A stretch of DNA of 64,000 nt from Pseudomonas sp. MM211 (GCF_020386635.1 NZ_CP081942.1:5208001-5272000), one strand, 5' to 3'. Positions 38,197 to 49,745 are shown, counted from the first letter of the stretch. Notes: generated by a model from the sequence alone, not told the origin. Numbers and translations are program-made.

Positions 38197-39600
38197 ATGA
38201 GTACCTATCTAAGCATTTCGGCCACCGCCGCCGCACTGAAGATCAGCGTACAGCGTGTTAGAACCCTGTGCCGAAATGGCAATCTGGCCGCCCAAAAAAT
38301 TGGCAGCAGCTGGATCATCGACCCACTCAGCGTCACCCACTACGGTTTAAAAACGGCTCATATGCTTGCACATGATCATCCGGCGCAGCAGCGCCAGAGT
38401 GGAAAACCCATCGCCCTGAGTTTCTTTTCCGGTGCCATGGGCCTGGATCTAGGCTTGGAAAAGGCTGGTTTCGATATTCGCCTGGCTTGCGAATCGGACA
38501 AGTACTGCCGCCAGACCATCGCCCTGAACCGCCCGGACACTGCACTGCTCGGCGATATCAATAGCTGCTCCGCAGAACAGGTGCTGGAAGCCGCCGGCAT
38601 CGGACGCGACGACGTCGACGTAATCGTCGGCGACCCACCCTGCCAAGCCTTCAGCACGGCCGGCAAACGCAAGGCGTTCAATGACGACCGCGGCAACGCC
38701 TTTCTCAAATACATCGACCTCGCCCTGGAGATTCGTCCACCACTGATCGTCATCGAGAACGTCCGCGGCCTACTCTCTTGCCCAATGGATCATCGCCCTC
38801 ATGACCAACGCGGCACGGACTTCCCTGATCTTTCACTGGACGAAATGAAAGGAGGCGCACTGAACTTCGTGCTCAGCAAGCTTCGTAATGCGGGCTACGC
38901 CTACTCGTTCAACCTGTACAACTCGGCGAACTTCGGCACCCCACAGGTGCGCGAGCGGGTCATCATCATCTGCTCACGAGACGGGCAAACCGCTCCGTTC
39001 CTGACACCAACCCATAGCGAGGATGGCGCCCTGAACCTGCCCGCCTGGCGCACCGTACGCCAGGCCCTGGAAGGCCTGAGCAATCATGCCCACCTGAATT
39101 TCCCGGAAAAGCGCCTGCGTTATTACCGCCTGCTCAAAGCTGGGCAGAACTGGCGCAACCTGCCAGAGGATCTGCAGCGCGAAGCGATGGGCAAATCCTA
39201 CTTCTCCGGCGGTGGCAAGACCGGCTTTCTACGGCGCCTGGCCTGGGACAAACCCTCGCCTACCCTGGTGACGCATCCGGCGATGCCCGCCACGGATCTG
39301 GCGCACCCACAGGAAGACCGCCCGCTGTCGATCCAGGAGTACAAACGTATTCAGGAATTTCCCGACGACTGGCAACTGGCGGGCCCGCTGATCCAGCAGT
39401 ACAAACAGGTCGGCAATGCTGTGCCGGTGAGCCTCGGCCACGCTGTAGGGGTTCTGCTGCGCGGCCTGCTCGCAGGCGAAGCGCACCCGGCGCCGAGCGC
39501 GTTCAAGTTCTCGCGCTATCAGGCGACCTGCCACGAACAATGGCTGAAAGCCTTCGAGCAGCAACGACGCAAGGCGCAATTGACCCTGGCAATCAGCTAA
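38197..39600 (+). CDS. DNA (cytosine-5) methyltransferase with excisionase-like HTH N-terminus
   Basis: Type II R-M methyltransferase, 467 residues. Residues 1-48 (SISATAAALKISVQRVRTLC...IGSSWIIDP) resemble the excisionase/MerR-like HTH_17 domain. The m5C methyltransferase starts near residue 72: motif I ALSFFSGAMGLDLGLE, motif IV GDPPCQAFSTAGKR with the catalytic Cys, motif VI IVIENVRGLL, motif VIII NFGTPQVRERVIII and motif X QVGNAVPVSLGHAVG; the target recognition region lies between VIII and X. It is convergent with the restriction gene, 12 bases away. The HTH fusion suggests autoregulation, as known for M.SsoII-type enzymes with different HTH domains. Recognition sequence cannot be read from the protein. 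Confidence 0.93.
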   Translation: MSTYLSISATAAALKISVQRVRTLCRNGNLAAQKIGSSWIIDPLSVTHYGLKTAHMLAHDHPAQQRQSGKPIALSFFSGAMGLDLGLEKAGFDIRLACESDKYCRQTIALNRPDTALLGDINSCSAEQVLEAAGIGRDDVDVIVGDPPCQAFSTAGKRKAFNDDRGNAFLKYIDLALEIRPPLIVIENVRGLLSCPMDHRPHDQRGTDFPDLSLDEMKGGALNFVLSKLRNAGYAYSFNLYNSANFGTPQVRERVIIICSRDGQTAPFLTPTHSEDGALNLPAWRTVRQALEGLSNHAHLNFPEKRLRYYRLLKAGQNWRNLPEDLQREAMGKSYFSGGGKTGFLRRLAWDKPSPTLVTHPAMPATDLAHPQEDRPLSIQEYKRIQEFPDDWQLAGPLIQQYKQVGNAVPVSLGHAVGVLLRGLLAGEAHPAPSAFKFSRYQATCHEQWLKAFEQQRRKAQLTLAIS

Positions 39601-39612
39601 AGCTCTGGACGC

Positions 39613-40344
39613 TCAGGCTTCGGAGTTAAAACGCAGCAAGCGCGCCCAATCGATCGCGCCCTGTTCGTCACAGAACTCCAGGGTGAACTCGCGGGTGAAC
39701 TTGTTAATCATCTGCCCGTAGCTCTCGGCAAACTCGTCGTTGCGCTCACGGGCCTTGAAGCCAAGCGGCTCGATCAGCTCCAGGTAAAGATCCTCATCAC
39801 CTGAAATGAACGCCCAGAAACGCTGACCGCAATATTTGAAATAGCTGCCTTTGTCGGGATTGTTGTCGCGCCCATAGCAACAGCCATTGACCGCAACCAC
39901 CTGCAGCCCCGAATTACCGGTACGCAGGGTGCGCTGGGCGGTGAGAAAATTACTTTTCATCTGACCGATCTGCGAGCTATTACCCCAGTTCGGCCCTGAC
40001 TTGATCGCAACGATGTAACGCAAGCCCTCCTTATCGAATTCCAGATCCACTCCGGTGATACCGGACTTCCAACCCCCATAGACCTGAGCATTGATAAAGA
40101 TCGCCAATCCTTCCAACCAATCGCCGAACAAGGTTTCTTCGTTGGAGGAAATATGCGCGTCGATGATCCCGCGAATGATCTGCTCGGCCGTGAGGACGTG
40201 CTTGGCGCGGTACATATAAGGGTTCTTACGCTTGAGCACATCTTTGAGCTTGAGCCGCCCAAGGCTGGCAATACGCTTCTGGTGAAAGGCACCAATATTC
40301 AGCTCGACGTAACGCGCCACATCATCGAGATTCAACGGATTCAT
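39613..40344 (-). CDS. Type II restriction endonuclease, PmeII/EcoO109I-like
   Basis: 243 residues from ATG 40344, which has AAGGA nine bases upstream; an ATG at 40353 would add three residues but overlaps that site. The central block GVDLEFDKEGLRYIVAIKSGPNWGNSSQ, with an Asp and an xIK pair, resembles the PD-(D/E)xK core of the EcoO109I group, to which I assign it from memory of that SGPNWGN motif. Tail-to-tail with the methyltransferase, and in the same direction as dapB, 70 bases downstream of it. With no strong own promoter seen, it may be read from the dnaK-dnaJ-dapB side. Family assignment moderate, restriction role likely from context. Confidence 0.8.
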   Translation of the reverse strand: MNPLNLDDVARYVELNIGAFHQKRIASLGRLKLKDVLKRKNPYMYRAKHVLTAEQIIRGIIDAHISSNEETLFGDWLEGLAIFINAQVYGGWKSGITGVDLEFDKEGLRYIVAIKSGPNWGNSSQIGQMKSNFLTAQRTLRTGNSGLQVVAVNGCCYGRDNNPDKGSYFKYCGQRFWAFISGDEDLYLELIEPLGFKARERNDEFAESYGQMINKFTREFTLEFCDEQGAIDWARLLRFNSEA

Positions 40345-40381
40345 CGCCAACATCCTTATTCACAAGGCTTGCAGATGAAGC

Positions 40382-40406
40382 CGGATGAGGCCAGTGACCT
40401 CATCCG
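40382..40406 (-). terminator. Weak hairpin just after dapB
   Basis: CGGATGAGG (40382-40390) pairs with CCTCATCCG (40398-40406), nine perfect base pairs, 9 bases beyond the dapB stop. On the minus strand no T-run follows, so termination should be inefficient and transcription into the restriction gene is possible. Confidence 0.5.
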
Positions 40407-40414
40407 CACTACGA

Positions 40415-42411
<1,997 letters not shown>

Positions 42412-42534
42412 GGGTTTCTAACACTCTCAAAATTCGTACCGTCCAGACACGCCAACGCGGGAGCAAGCCCCCGCGCGGCGGATCGCCCTGGCACACAGCT
42501 GTGCGACAGGGCGCAAACACAGGCAAGCCGGGGC

Positions 42535-44457
42535 TTACTTGTTGTCCTTGACTTCCTCGAACTCGGCGTCGACCACGTCGTCCGCAGAGCCCTTGGTTTC
42601 ACCCGCATCCGCCGCCGCACCGGCAGCACCTGGCTGCGGCTGTTCGGCATACATTTTCTGCGCCAGCGGCGTGGTCGCTTCGGACAGGGCATTCATCTTC
42701 GCTTCGATGGCTGCCTTGTCGTCGCCACGTACGGCAACTTCCAATTCACCCAACGCAGCTTCGATGGCCGCTTTCTCGTCCGCAGTGGCCTTGTCGCCAG
42801 CTTCGGTGAGCATCTTGCGGGTCGCATGAACCAGCTGATCGCCCTGGTTACGGGCAGTGGCCAGTTCTTCGAACTTGCGGTCTTCCTCGGCGTTGGCCTC
42901 GGCGTCACGTACCATGCGCTCGATCTCGTCATCGGAAAGGCCGGAGTTGGCCTTGATCACGATGGACTGGGTCTTGCCGGTTGCCTTGTCCTTCGCGCCG
43001 ACGTGCAGGATGCCGTTGGCGTCGATGTCGAAGGTCACTTCGATCTGCGGCACGCCACGCGGAGCTGGCGGGATCTCGGCCAGGTCGAACTTGCCCAGGG
43101 ACTTGTTCTGACCGGCTTGCTTGCGCTCACCCTGCAGCACATGGATGGTCACAGCGCCCTGGTTGTCGTCCGCGGTGGAGAACACCTGCGACTTCTTGGT
43201 CGGGATGGTGGTGTTCTTGTCGATCAGCGCAGTCATCACGCCACCCATGGTTTCGATACCCAGGGTCAGCGGCGAAACGTCGAGCAGCAGTACGTCCTTG
43301 ACGTCACCAGCCAGAACCGCACCTTGAATGGCAGCGCCCATGGCAACGGCTTCGTCCGGGTTGACGTCCTTGCGTGCTTCTTTGCCGAAGAACTCGGTCA
43401 CCAGCTTCTGCACCAGTGGCATACGGGTCTGACCACCGACCAGGATCACGTCGTTGATCGCACCAATATCGATACCGGCATCTTTCAGCGCAATGCGGCA
43501 AGGCTCGATGGTGCGCTGCACCAGATCCTCGACCAGCGATTCCAGCTTGGCGCGGGAGATCTTCACGTTCAGGTGCTTCGGACCGGTGGCGTCTGCAGTG
43601 ATGTACGGCAGGTTGACGTCGGTCTGCTGGCTCGAGGACAGCTCGATTTTAGCCTTCTCGGCAGCTTCCTTGAGGCGCTGCATAGCCAGCGGATCGCCCT
43701 TGAGGCTCATACCGCTTTCTTTCTTGAATTCGTCGACGAGGTAGTCGATCAGACGGATATCGAAGTCCTCACCACCGAGGAACGTATCGCCATTGGTAGC
43801 CAACACTTCGAACTGGTGCTCACCGTCGACTTCAGCGATCTCGATCACCGACACGTCGAAAGTACCGCCGCCCAGGTCATAAACGATCACGGTGTGATCG
43901 CCCTTGGCCTTGTCCATGCCATAGGCCAGCGCAGCCGCGGTCGGCTCGTTGATGATGCGCTTGACGTCCAGACCAGCGATGCGACCGGCATCCTTGGTGG
44001 CCTGACGCTGGCTGTCGTTGAAGTAAGCCGGAACGGTGATCACCGCTTCGGTGACTGCTTCGCCGAGATAGTCTTCGGCGGTCTTCTTCATCTTCTTGAG
44101 AATTTCAGCCGAGATCTGCGGCGGCGCCATTTTCTGGCCGTTGACTTCGACCCAAGCATCGCCGTTATCAGCCTTGGCGATCTTGTACGGCACCATCTGA
44201 ATGTCTTTCTGCACGACTTCTTCGTCGAAGCGACGACCGATCAGACGCTTCACCGCATACAAGGTGTTGTGCGGATTGGTCACAGCCTGACGCTTGGCCG
44301 ACTGGCCGACCAGAATCTCGCCATCGTTGGCGTAAGCGATGATCGACGGCGTGGTGCGCGCGCCTTCGGCGTTTTCGATGACTTTGACTTTGCCATTTTC
44401 AAGAATGGAGACGCAGGAGTTGGTGATCCCCAGGTCGATACCAATAATTTTGCCCAT
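42535..44457 (-). CDS. dnaK: DnaK (Hsp70) chaperone
   Basis: ATP-dependent protein folding chaperone. 640 residues: nucleotide-binding domain to about 385, substrate-binding domain, helical lid and an Ala/Gly/Glu tail ending in EEVKDNK. Family signatures [13 protein letters not shown] and [13 protein letters not shown] are intact. The phosphate-1 motif reads [10 protein letters not shown]: Ile stands at position 11, where E. coli DnaK and nearly all Hsp70s have Thr (GTTNS). The codon is ATC, so one substitution from ACC. Transcribed with grpE upstream and dnaJ downstream. Confidence 0.98.
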   Translation of the reverse strand: MGKIIGIDLGITNSCVSILENGKVKVIENAEGARTTPSIIAYANDGEILVGQSAKRQAVTNPHNTLYAVKRLIGRRFDEEVVQKDIQMVPYKIAKADNGDAWVEVNGQKMAPPQISAEILKKMKKTAEDYLGEAVTEAVITVPAYFNDSQRQATKDAGRIAGLDVKRIINEPTAAALAYGMDKAKGDHTVIVYDLGGGTFDVSVIEIAEVDGEHQFEVLATNGDTFLGGEDFDIRLIDYLVDEFKKESGMSLKGDPLAMQRLKEAAEKAKIELSSSQQTDVNLPYITADATGPKHLNVKISRAKLESLVEDLVQRTIEPCRIALKDAGIDIGAINDVILVGGQTRMPLVQKLVTEFFGKEARKDVNPDEAVAMGAAIQGAVLAGDVKDVLLLDVSPLTLGIETMGGVMTALIDKNTTIPTKKSQVFSTADDNQGAVTIHVLQGERKQAGQNKSLGKFDLAEIPPAPRGVPQIEVTFDIDANGILHVGAKDKATGKTQSIVIKANSGLSDDEIERMVRDAEANAEEDRKFEELATARNQGDQLVHATRKMLTEAGDKATADEKAAIEAALGELEVAVRGDDKAAIEAKMNALSEATTPLAQKMYAEQPQPGAAGAAADAGETKGSADDVVDAEFEEVKDNK

Positions 44458-44556
44458 TTTACTCTCCCGAAACTTTGATATAGCCGCAGCGTTGTCGTGA
44501 CCGCTGCGGTAGCACTAATACGCTTGACTTAATAGATGGGGGCTCAGCCGCCGATT

Positions 44557-45123
44557 TCAAGCCTGCTCGTCAATGGACGGTGGCGCCTCGGCCGGTGCCT
44601 TGCTGACCACGACCATCGCCGGGCGCAGCAGGCGACCATTGAGCATGTAGCCCTTCTGAAACACCTTGAGCACGCTGTTTGGCTCGACGTTGGTGCTTTC
44701 CTGCAAAGCCATGGCCTGATGGTGCTCCGGATTGAACGGCGCACCATGCGGATCGATAGCTTCCAGCTGATGACGCTTGAGGGTGTCGAGCAGCAATTTG
44801 AGCGTCAGCTCCAAGCCCTCGCGCACGGCCTTAATGGCCTCATCGTCCGGGCTCGACAACTCGAGACCGCGCTCCAGGCTGTCAACCACCGGCAGCAGAT
44901 CGTTGGCGAATTTCTCGAGAGCGAATTTATGCGCCTTCTCGACATCCTGCTCAGCGCGGCGGCGCACGTTCTGCAGATCGGCAGCCATGCGCAGCGACTG
45001 ATCCTGCGCAGCCGCCAGTTGCTCTTCCAGCGTTTGCACGCGAGCAATCAGGTCGTCACTCAGCGCAGCGTCATTCGCTTCAGCCTCGGGAGGCTGCGGA
45101 TCCAGGTTCTGTTCGTCAGCCAT
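44557..45123 (-). CDS. grpE: GrpE nucleotide-exchange factor
   Basis: Exchanges ADP for ATP on DnaK and acts as thermosensor. 188 residues: acidic disordered N-terminus ([18 protein letters not shown]), long coiled-coil, then the beta wing around [26 protein letters not shown]. First gene of the heat-shock operon; a sigma-32-like promoter lies 50-80 bases upstream. Confidence 0.97.
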   Translation of the reverse strand: MADEQNLDPQPPEAEANDAALSDDLIARVQTLEEQLAAAQDQSLRMAADLQNVRRRAEQDVEKAHKFALEKFANDLLPVVDSLERGLELSSPDDEAIKAVREGLELTLKLLLDTLKRHQLEAIDPHGAPFNPEHHQAMALQESTNVEPNSVLKVFQKGYMLNGRLLRPAMVVVSKAPAEAPPSIDEQA

Positions 45124-45175
45124 GCATTTCTCCTCTGAATAATTCGACGAGCCTCAACTCGCGCGTCTGCCGCCT

Positions 45176-45203
45176 ATATAAGGACGATTTGTAGGGTTTC
45201 AAG
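45176..45203 (-). promoter_or_regulatory. sigma-32 heat-shock promoter of grpE-dnaK-dnaJ
   Basis: Minus strand: CTTGAAA (45203-45197), 13-base spacer, CCTTATAT (45183-45176). The -35 is a perfect sigma-32 element; the -10 matches CCCCATNT at five of the seven specified bases. Its place upstream of grpE supports heat-shock control. Confidence 0.8.
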
Positions 45204-45262
45204 GGGCGCAAGCACATCGCAGCAGCATACGAGGGGCAGGATTGCCACCACGAGACAAAACA

Positions 45263-45278
45263 CTGTATAAATAACCAG
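45263..45278 (+). promoter_or_regulatory. LexA box upstream of recN
   Basis: CTG-TATAAATAAC-CAG, the CTG-N10-CAG format with an AT-rich centre, 22 bases before the recN ATG. recN is a strongly SOS-induced gene in gammaproteobacteria, usually under one or more LexA boxes. Confidence 0.85.
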
Positions 45279-45300
45279 ACAAATTCTCGGAGGCCTCGCC

Positions 45301-46974
45301 ATGCTGGTGCACCTGTCCGTACACAATTACGCCATCGTCGAACACCTTGATCTCGAGCTGGATAAAGGCATGAGCGTCATCAGCGGCGAAACGGGCGCCG
45401 GCAAATCGATCATGCTCGATGCCCTTGGCCTGACTCTTGGCGATCGCGCGGACAGCGGTGTGGTACGCCCCGGAGCCGACAAGGCTGACATTCTCGCCAG
45501 CTTCGATCTGGGCGATATCCCCGAAGCTCACACCTGGCTCGCCGAGCGCGACCTGGACAATGACGGCCCGTGCATTCTGCGCCGCGTGATCACCACCGAA
45601 GGCCGCTCGCGTGGCTACATCAATGGCACGCCCTGCCCGCTCGGCGACCTCAAGGCGCTGGGCGAGCTGCTGATCGACATCCACAGCCAGCATGAACATC
45701 AGTCGCTGCTCAAGGCCGACACCCATCGACGCCTGCTCGATGAATATGCCAATGCCCAGGAACTGGCCCGCCAGGTGCACCTTGCCGCCCAGCGCTGGAA
45801 ACAAACACGTAGCGAACTGGAACGTCTCGCCTCTCAGGGCGATGAGCAGCGCGCGCGCCATCAACTGCTTAGCTATCAACTGGAAGAGTTGGAGAACCTC
45901 GGGCTTGGCGACAATGAGCTGGAGCAGCTCGAACAGGATCACAAGGCCCTGACCAACGCCGAAGGCCTGCTCGCAGCCTGTCGCCAGGTCATCGAGCAAT
46001 GCAGCGAGAGCGATGCCGGCAACGTACTGTCTGCCCTGACCAACAGCTTGAGCCGACTCAGCGGCGTCCAAGGCCAACCGGGCGCGCTCAACGAAGCCGC
46101 CAATTTGCTGGCCAGCGCACAGATCCAGGTCGAAGAGGCGGTGGGCGAGCTGAACCGCTTTCTCGATCATTTCGAGGCAGACCCTCAGCGCCAGCAACAA
46201 CTTGAGGAGCGCCTGGACACCATCTATACCCTGGCACGCAAGCATCGCATTCACCCCAGCGAACTGCCCACCATGCAGCAGCAGCTGTTCGACGAACTGG
46301 AAGGCCTGAATGCCGATGACCAAGCCACCGAACGCCTGAGCGAAGAACTGGCCTCCTATGGCCGTCACTACCAGGAGAAGGCCGCCGAACTGAGCGCCCA
46401 CAGACACAAGGCGGCAGGCAAGCTGAGCAAAGCGGTGGAAAAGGAAATGCAGACGCTGGGCATGCCCGGCGGGCGCTTCAGCATTCAACTGCAGGAAAAC
46501 ACCAGCAACGAACCGAACGCCAATGGCCTCGAACAGGTGGAGTTTCTGGTCAGCGCCAACCCGGGCCAACCCATCAAGGCACTGGCCAAGGTGGCCTCAG
46601 GCGGCGAGCTGTCGCGTATCAGCCTGGCGATCCAGGTGATCACCGCACAAACCTCACGGGTACCGACCCTGGTGTTCGACGAAGTGGACGTGGGCATCGG
46701 CGGCCCTACCGCCGAAGTCGTCGGTCAGTTGCTGCGCCGCCTGGGCGAGCGTGGCCAGGTACTCACCGTCACTCACCTGCCCCAGGTCGCCGCCCAGGGT
46801 CACCAGCACCTGTTCGTGCACAAGGTGCGCGGCAACAACGCGACCCGTACGGCCGTCAGCAAGCTGAGTGACGCACAGCGCATAGAGGAAATCGCCCGCA
46901 TGCTCGGCGGCATCGACCTCACCGAAGAGTCACTGGCCCACGCCCGTAAGCTGGTCAGCAACGCGCAGAGCTAG
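45301..46974 (+). CDS. recN: RecN, SMC-like DNA repair ATPase
   Basis: Acts in double-strand break repair, bringing DNA ends together for RecA-dependent recombination. 557 residues from ATG 45301, GGAGG seven bases upstream. Walker A GETGAGKS at 29-36, long central coiled-coil, then the ABC signature SGGELSR and Walker B LVFDEVDVGIGG. Divergent from grpE; a terminator shared with fur follows. Confidence 0.97.
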   Translation: MLVHLSVHNYAIVEHLDLELDKGMSVISGETGAGKSIMLDALGLTLGDRADSGVVRPGADKADILASFDLGDIPEAHTWLAERDLDNDGPCILRRVITTEGRSRGYINGTPCPLGDLKALGELLIDIHSQHEHQSLLKADTHRRLLDEYANAQELARQVHLAAQRWKQTRSELERLASQGDEQRARHQLLSYQLEELENLGLGDNELEQLEQDHKALTNAEGLLAACRQVIEQCSESDAGNVLSALTNSLSRLSGVQGQPGALNEAANLLASAQIQVEEAVGELNRFLDHFEADPQRQQQLEERLDTIYTLARKHRIHPSELPTMQQQLFDELEGLNADDQATERLSEELASYGRHYQEKAAELSAHRHKAAGKLSKAVEKEMQTLGMPGGRFSIQLQENTSNEPNANGLEQVEFLVSANPGQPIKALAKVASGGELSRISLAIQVITAQTSRVPTLVFDEVDVGIGGPTAEVVGQLLRRLGERGQVLTVTHLPQVAAQGHQHLFVHKVRGNNATRTAVSKLSDAQRIEEIARMLGGIDLTEESLAHARKLVSNAQS

Positions 46975-47000
46975 CATTCGCAACACTTTATTACAGGCAT

Positions 47001-47029
47001 GAAAAAGGCGACCCAGGGTCGCCTTTTTC
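47001..47029. terminator. Bidirectional terminator between recN and fur
   Basis: GAAAAAGGCGACC (47001-47013) pairs perfectly with GGTCGCCTTTTTC (47017-47029). Symmetric A- and T-runs let it serve both convergent genes. Confidence 0.88.
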
Positions 47030-47043
47030 ATTACCGGTCGTAC

Positions 47044-47457
47044 TTACTTTTTGACGCCAGTGGTGCGCACGTACAGAACCAGATTGTGATCAACCAGTTC
47101 GAAACCGTGCTCACGAACGATTTCCTTCTGGCGCTTTTCGATTTCAGCATCGAAAAACTCGATCACGTCACCAGTGTCCACGCACACCATGTGATCGTGG
47201 TGACCGCCGTCAGCCAATTCGAACACGGCATGGCCGCCATCGAAGTTGTGGCGCACCACCAGGCCGGCCGCTTCAAACTGGGTCAGAACCCGGTAAACAG
47301 TAGCCAGACCGACATCTTCACCAGCCTCCATCAGAGACTTGTAGACATCCTCTGCGCTCATGTGGCGTTGTTCGGCAGAGTCGAGCATCTGCAGGATTTT
47401 GACCCGTGGCAGGGTCACTTTCAGGCCAGCTTTGCGGAGTTCGCTATTTTCAACCAT
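47044..47457 (-). CDS. fur: Fur, ferric uptake regulator
   Basis: Fe(II)-dependent repressor of iron acquisition. 137 residues from ATG 47457 (MVENSELRKAGLKVTLPRVKIL); a longer reading adds five residues without support. Winged helix to about residue 83 (GLATVYRVLTQFEAAGLV is the recognition region), then dimerisation domain with the HHDHMVC metal site near 87-93. The zinc-type CxxC motifs of E. coli Fur are not present, as usual in Pseudomonas. Divergent from bamE. Confidence 0.97.
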   Translation of the reverse strand: MVENSELRKAGLKVTLPRVKILQMLDSAEQRHMSAEDVYKSLMEAGEDVGLATVYRVLTQFEAAGLVVRHNFDGGHAVFELADGGHHDHMVCVDTGDVIEFFDAEIEKRQKEIVREHGFELVDHNLVLYVRTTGVKK

Positions 47458-47480
47458 GGTCTGCTTTCTCACGGAAGCGC

Positions 47481-47509
47481 TTCGCAGCTTCCCTTATTGC
47501 GGGTATGAT
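47481..47509 (+). promoter_or_regulatory. Candidate promoter of bamE
   Basis: TTCGCA (47481-47486), 17-base spacer, TATGAT (47504-47509), predicted start about 38 bases before the ATG. It lies within the fur/bamE divergent interval. Confidence 0.5.
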
Positions 47510-47553
47510 CGGGGTTTACGTTGCCCAGCCAAGATAGTGGAAGACGCCCACCG

Positions 47554-48063
47554 ATGCAAAAAACCAAACTCCTGCTGACCAGCCTCATGTTTATGGGGCT
47601 CATCGCACTCGCCGGTTGCTCATTCCCCGGGGTTTATAAAATCGACATCCAACAGGGCAATGTCGTCACGCAGGACATGATAGACCAGTTGAGGCCGGGA
47701 ATGACCCGACGCCAAGTGCGGTTTATCATGGGCAATCCCCTGCTGACCGATACCTTCCATGCCAATCGCTGGGATTACCTGTACAGCATGCAGGCCGGTG
47801 GCAGCCAGCGGCAGCAAGAGCGCGTAAGCGTGGTGTTCAACGGCGACGACCAACTGGTCGGCCTGTCCGGTGACTTCATGCCAGGCGTCAGCCGCGATGA
47901 CGCAATCCTCGGCCGCGATGGCGCGCCGCAGACAGCACCGACTCAGCAGCAGGACGAACCTGCAGCCCCCGGCTCGCTGCTCGAGCAGATCCAGCGTGAT
48001 GTGGATAACGTCGAAACCGTACCGGTACCGACGCCGGAGCCACTGGAAACCTCTCCCCAGTAA
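47554..48063 (+). CDS. bamE: BamE (OmlA/SmpA) outer-membrane assembly lipoprotein
   Basis: Lipoprotein of the BAM complex for beta-barrel insertion. 169 residues from ATG 47554 ([22 protein letters not shown]), lipobox Cys at 22. The SmpA/OmlA domain has [31 protein letters not shown] and the [13 protein letters not shown] block; a Pro/Glu/Gln-rich tail extends it beyond the E. coli protein. Next to fur, as in other pseudomonads. Confidence 0.95.
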   Translation: MQKTKLLLTSLMFMGLIALAGCSFPGVYKIDIQQGNVVTQDMIDQLRPGMTRRQVRFIMGNPLLTDTFHANRWDYLYSMQAGGSQRQQERVSVVFNGDDQLVGLSGDFMPGVSRDDAILGRDGAPQTAPTQQQDEPAAPGSLLEQIQRDVDNVETVPVPTPEPLETSPQ

Positions 48064-48075
48064 GCGCTCCCGCAT

Positions 48076-48106
48076 AAAAAAGCCCCGGCCAGTGCCGGGG
48101 CTTTTT
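48076..48106. terminator. Bidirectional terminator between bamE and rnfH
   Basis: AAAAAGCCCCGGC region (48077-48089) pairs with GCCGGGGCTTTTT (48094-48106), four-base loop, T-run on each strand. Serves the convergent bamE and rnfH-ratA units. Confidence 0.88.
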
Positions 48107-48150
48107 CGTTGCGCTCGGAATAGAGCTGCAGCATCTACTGCGCCCCGGAC

Positions 48151-48480
48151 TCAACGCCTACTGCTGTCTCCCGCCAGCCTTGCCCGCTCGACAGCCTGGG
48201 CTGCCCGACGCTTGCGTACGTCCTTGGGATCAGCGAGCAGCGGACGGTAGATCTCGACGCGGTCTCCCTCTTCCAACAAGCGAGTTTCGGGCGACGCCAC
48301 TGCCTTGCCGAATATTCCCAGGGGCGCCCCAGCCAGATCGAGATCGGCAATATGCTCCTGCAACCCCGACTGCAGCGCGGCCTGGCGTACCGTGCTGCCG
48401 GCCGGCAGTTGCAGCGCTAAAAGAAACTGCCTGTCAGGTGCGGCGAAGACCACCTCCACCGACACCCGCTCACTGCCCAT
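48151..48480 (-). CDS. rnfH: RnfH family ubiquitin-like protein (YfjF)
   Basis: Small beta-grasp protein of unclear role, named from Rnf clusters but here away from rnf genes. 109 residues from ATG 48480 (MGSERVSVEVVFAAPDRQFLLALQLPAGS). The GIFGKAVASPETRLLEEGDRVEIYRPL block is the family signature, followed by a basic Arg/Ala tail. Its start overlaps the ratA end by 11 bases. Confidence 0.9.
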   Translation of the reverse strand: MGSERVSVEVVFAAPDRQFLLALQLPAGSTVRQAALQSGLQEHIADLDLAGAPLGIFGKAVASPETRLLEEGDRVEIYRPLLADPKDVRKRRAAQAVERARLAGDSSRR

Positions 48481-48907
48481 GGAGTTCCTTGGCGCGCTGA
48501 CAGAATGCATCGACCATGGTGTTGGCGGCCTGGTTGAACAACGGGCCGAGGGCGGCGCGCACGATCGGGCCGGCGTAATCGAAGGTCAGATCGAGGCTGA
48601 TCTTGCAGGCCTTATCGCCCAGCGCCTTGAATACCCACTGCCCATGGAAATGCTCGAAGGGGCCACTCTCCAGATTCAGCTCGATGGACTGACCAGGCAC
48701 CAACACATTGCTGGTGGTGAAACGCTGGCTCAGCCCGGCCTTGGCCACTTCCAGGCTGGCGCGCATGTGCGTGTCACTGACCTCGAGCACCTCGCTCGAG
48801 GCACACCAGGGCAGAAACTCCGGGTAGCGCGCTACATCGTTGACCAGGTCATACAGCGCTTGTGCCGGGTAAGGCAGCAAGGCTGAGCGTTGAATGTGAG
48901 TACTCAT
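48470..48907 (-). CDS. ratA: RatA/YfjG, START-like (coenzyme Q-binding/ribosome) protein
   Basis: START/Bet v1-fold protein. E. coli RatA has been reported to block 70S assembly; the wider family (COQ10-like) binds ubiquinone, and the physiological role is disputed. 145 residues, MSTHIQRSALLPYPAQALYDLVNDVARYPEFLPWC at the start. Followed by rnfH in a two-gene operon opposite smpB, the ratA-rnfH/smpB arrangement typical of gammaproteobacteria. Confidence 0.9.
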   Translation of the reverse strand: MSTHIQRSALLPYPAQALYDLVNDVARYPEFLPWCASSEVLEVSDTHMRASLEVAKAGLSQRFTTSNVLVPGQSIELNLESGPFEHFHGQWVFKALGDKACKISLDLTFDYAGPIVRAALGPLFNQAANTMVDAFCQRAKELHGQ

Positions 48908-49097
48908 ATCAATAGGGTTTCCACGATTGGCGACATCACATTACTGCGATACCACAGGGCGATACGGCATACCTACGAGCATCGACCGCAAGACGAGAAG
49001 TGCCCACATTGTCGAGTATTCACCCAGAGGGCTCAAGCGCACCGCTGCCCTTATGCTTTTAGCGTGAGGATGCATGGCGCGCAGCTGCCATAGTCCA

Positions 49098-49103
49098 TAT
49101 AAT
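49098..49103 (+). promoter_or_regulatory. Consensus -10 element immediately upstream of smpB
   Basis: TATAAT is nine bases before the smpB ATG at 49113. A start about seven bases after it would leave a leader of only a few nucleotides. The -35 region is weak (TGGCGC at 17 bases). Confidence 0.5.
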
Positions 49104-49112
49104 GCGCCGCCT

Positions 49113-49595
49113 ATGGCTAAACAAACGAAACATCCGCAAGGCAGCATCGCGCAGAACAAAAAAGCGATGCACGACTTCTTCGTCGAGTCCCGCTTCGAGG
49201 CCGGCCTGGCTCTGGCCGGCTGGGAAGTGAAAAGTCTGCGCGCCGGCAAGGGTCAACTGGTCGACAGCTACGTGCTGCTCAAAGATGGCGAAGCCTGGCT
49301 GATGGGTTGCCACATCACGCCGCTGAAAACCGCCAGTACTCATGTCATCGCCGACCCGACGCGTACACGTAAGCTGTTGCTGAACAAGCGCGAGCTGGAA
49401 AAACTGTTCAGCTCTGTTCAGCAAAAGGGCTACGCCTGCGTAGCACTGTCTCTGTACTGGAAACAGCATCTGGTGAAATGCGAAATCGCTCTTGCCAAAG
49501 GCAAGAAAGATTTCGACAAGCGTCATAGCGAGAAAGAGCGCGACGCCGACCGAGAAGTGCAGCGCGCCATGCGCAGCAAGGGCAAGGACGAGTAA
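49113..49595 (+). CDS. smpB: SmpB, tmRNA-binding protein
   Basis: Partner of tmRNA in trans-translation. 160 residues from ATG 49113 ([23 protein letters not shown]), an OB-fold with the conserved [19 protein letters not shown] and the basic tail ([21 protein letters not shown]). No Shine-Dalgarno precedes this ATG. An upstream in-frame ATG at 49074 with GAGGA close by would add 13 non-conserved residues that overlap the -10 element. ssrA is not in the window. Confidence 0.96.
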   Translation: MAKQTKHPQGSIAQNKKAMHDFFVESRFEAGLALAGWEVKSLRAGKGQLVDSYVLLKDGEAWLMGCHITPLKTASTHVIADPTRTRKLLLNKRELEKLFSSVQQKGYACVALSLYWKQHLVKCEIALAKGKKDFDKRHSEKERDADREVQRAMRSKGKDE

Positions 49596-49745
49596 CTGCC
49601 GCTCCAAGCCGCAGAGCCGTCGCATCGATCCACCCGCAGCGCATGCCCGGTGGATCAACCCCCTTATCCATCACCCGATTTATACGTGCCTTGATATGCC
49701 GGCACATAGCCGGATATCGCCTGGTGGGTTACGTGAAACGCTCGC

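Noticed and set aside
49596..49745. A gene between smpB and lldR
   Set aside because: Only short frames without ribosome binding sites or family features; the interval is explained by a convergent gene end and one REP-like element.
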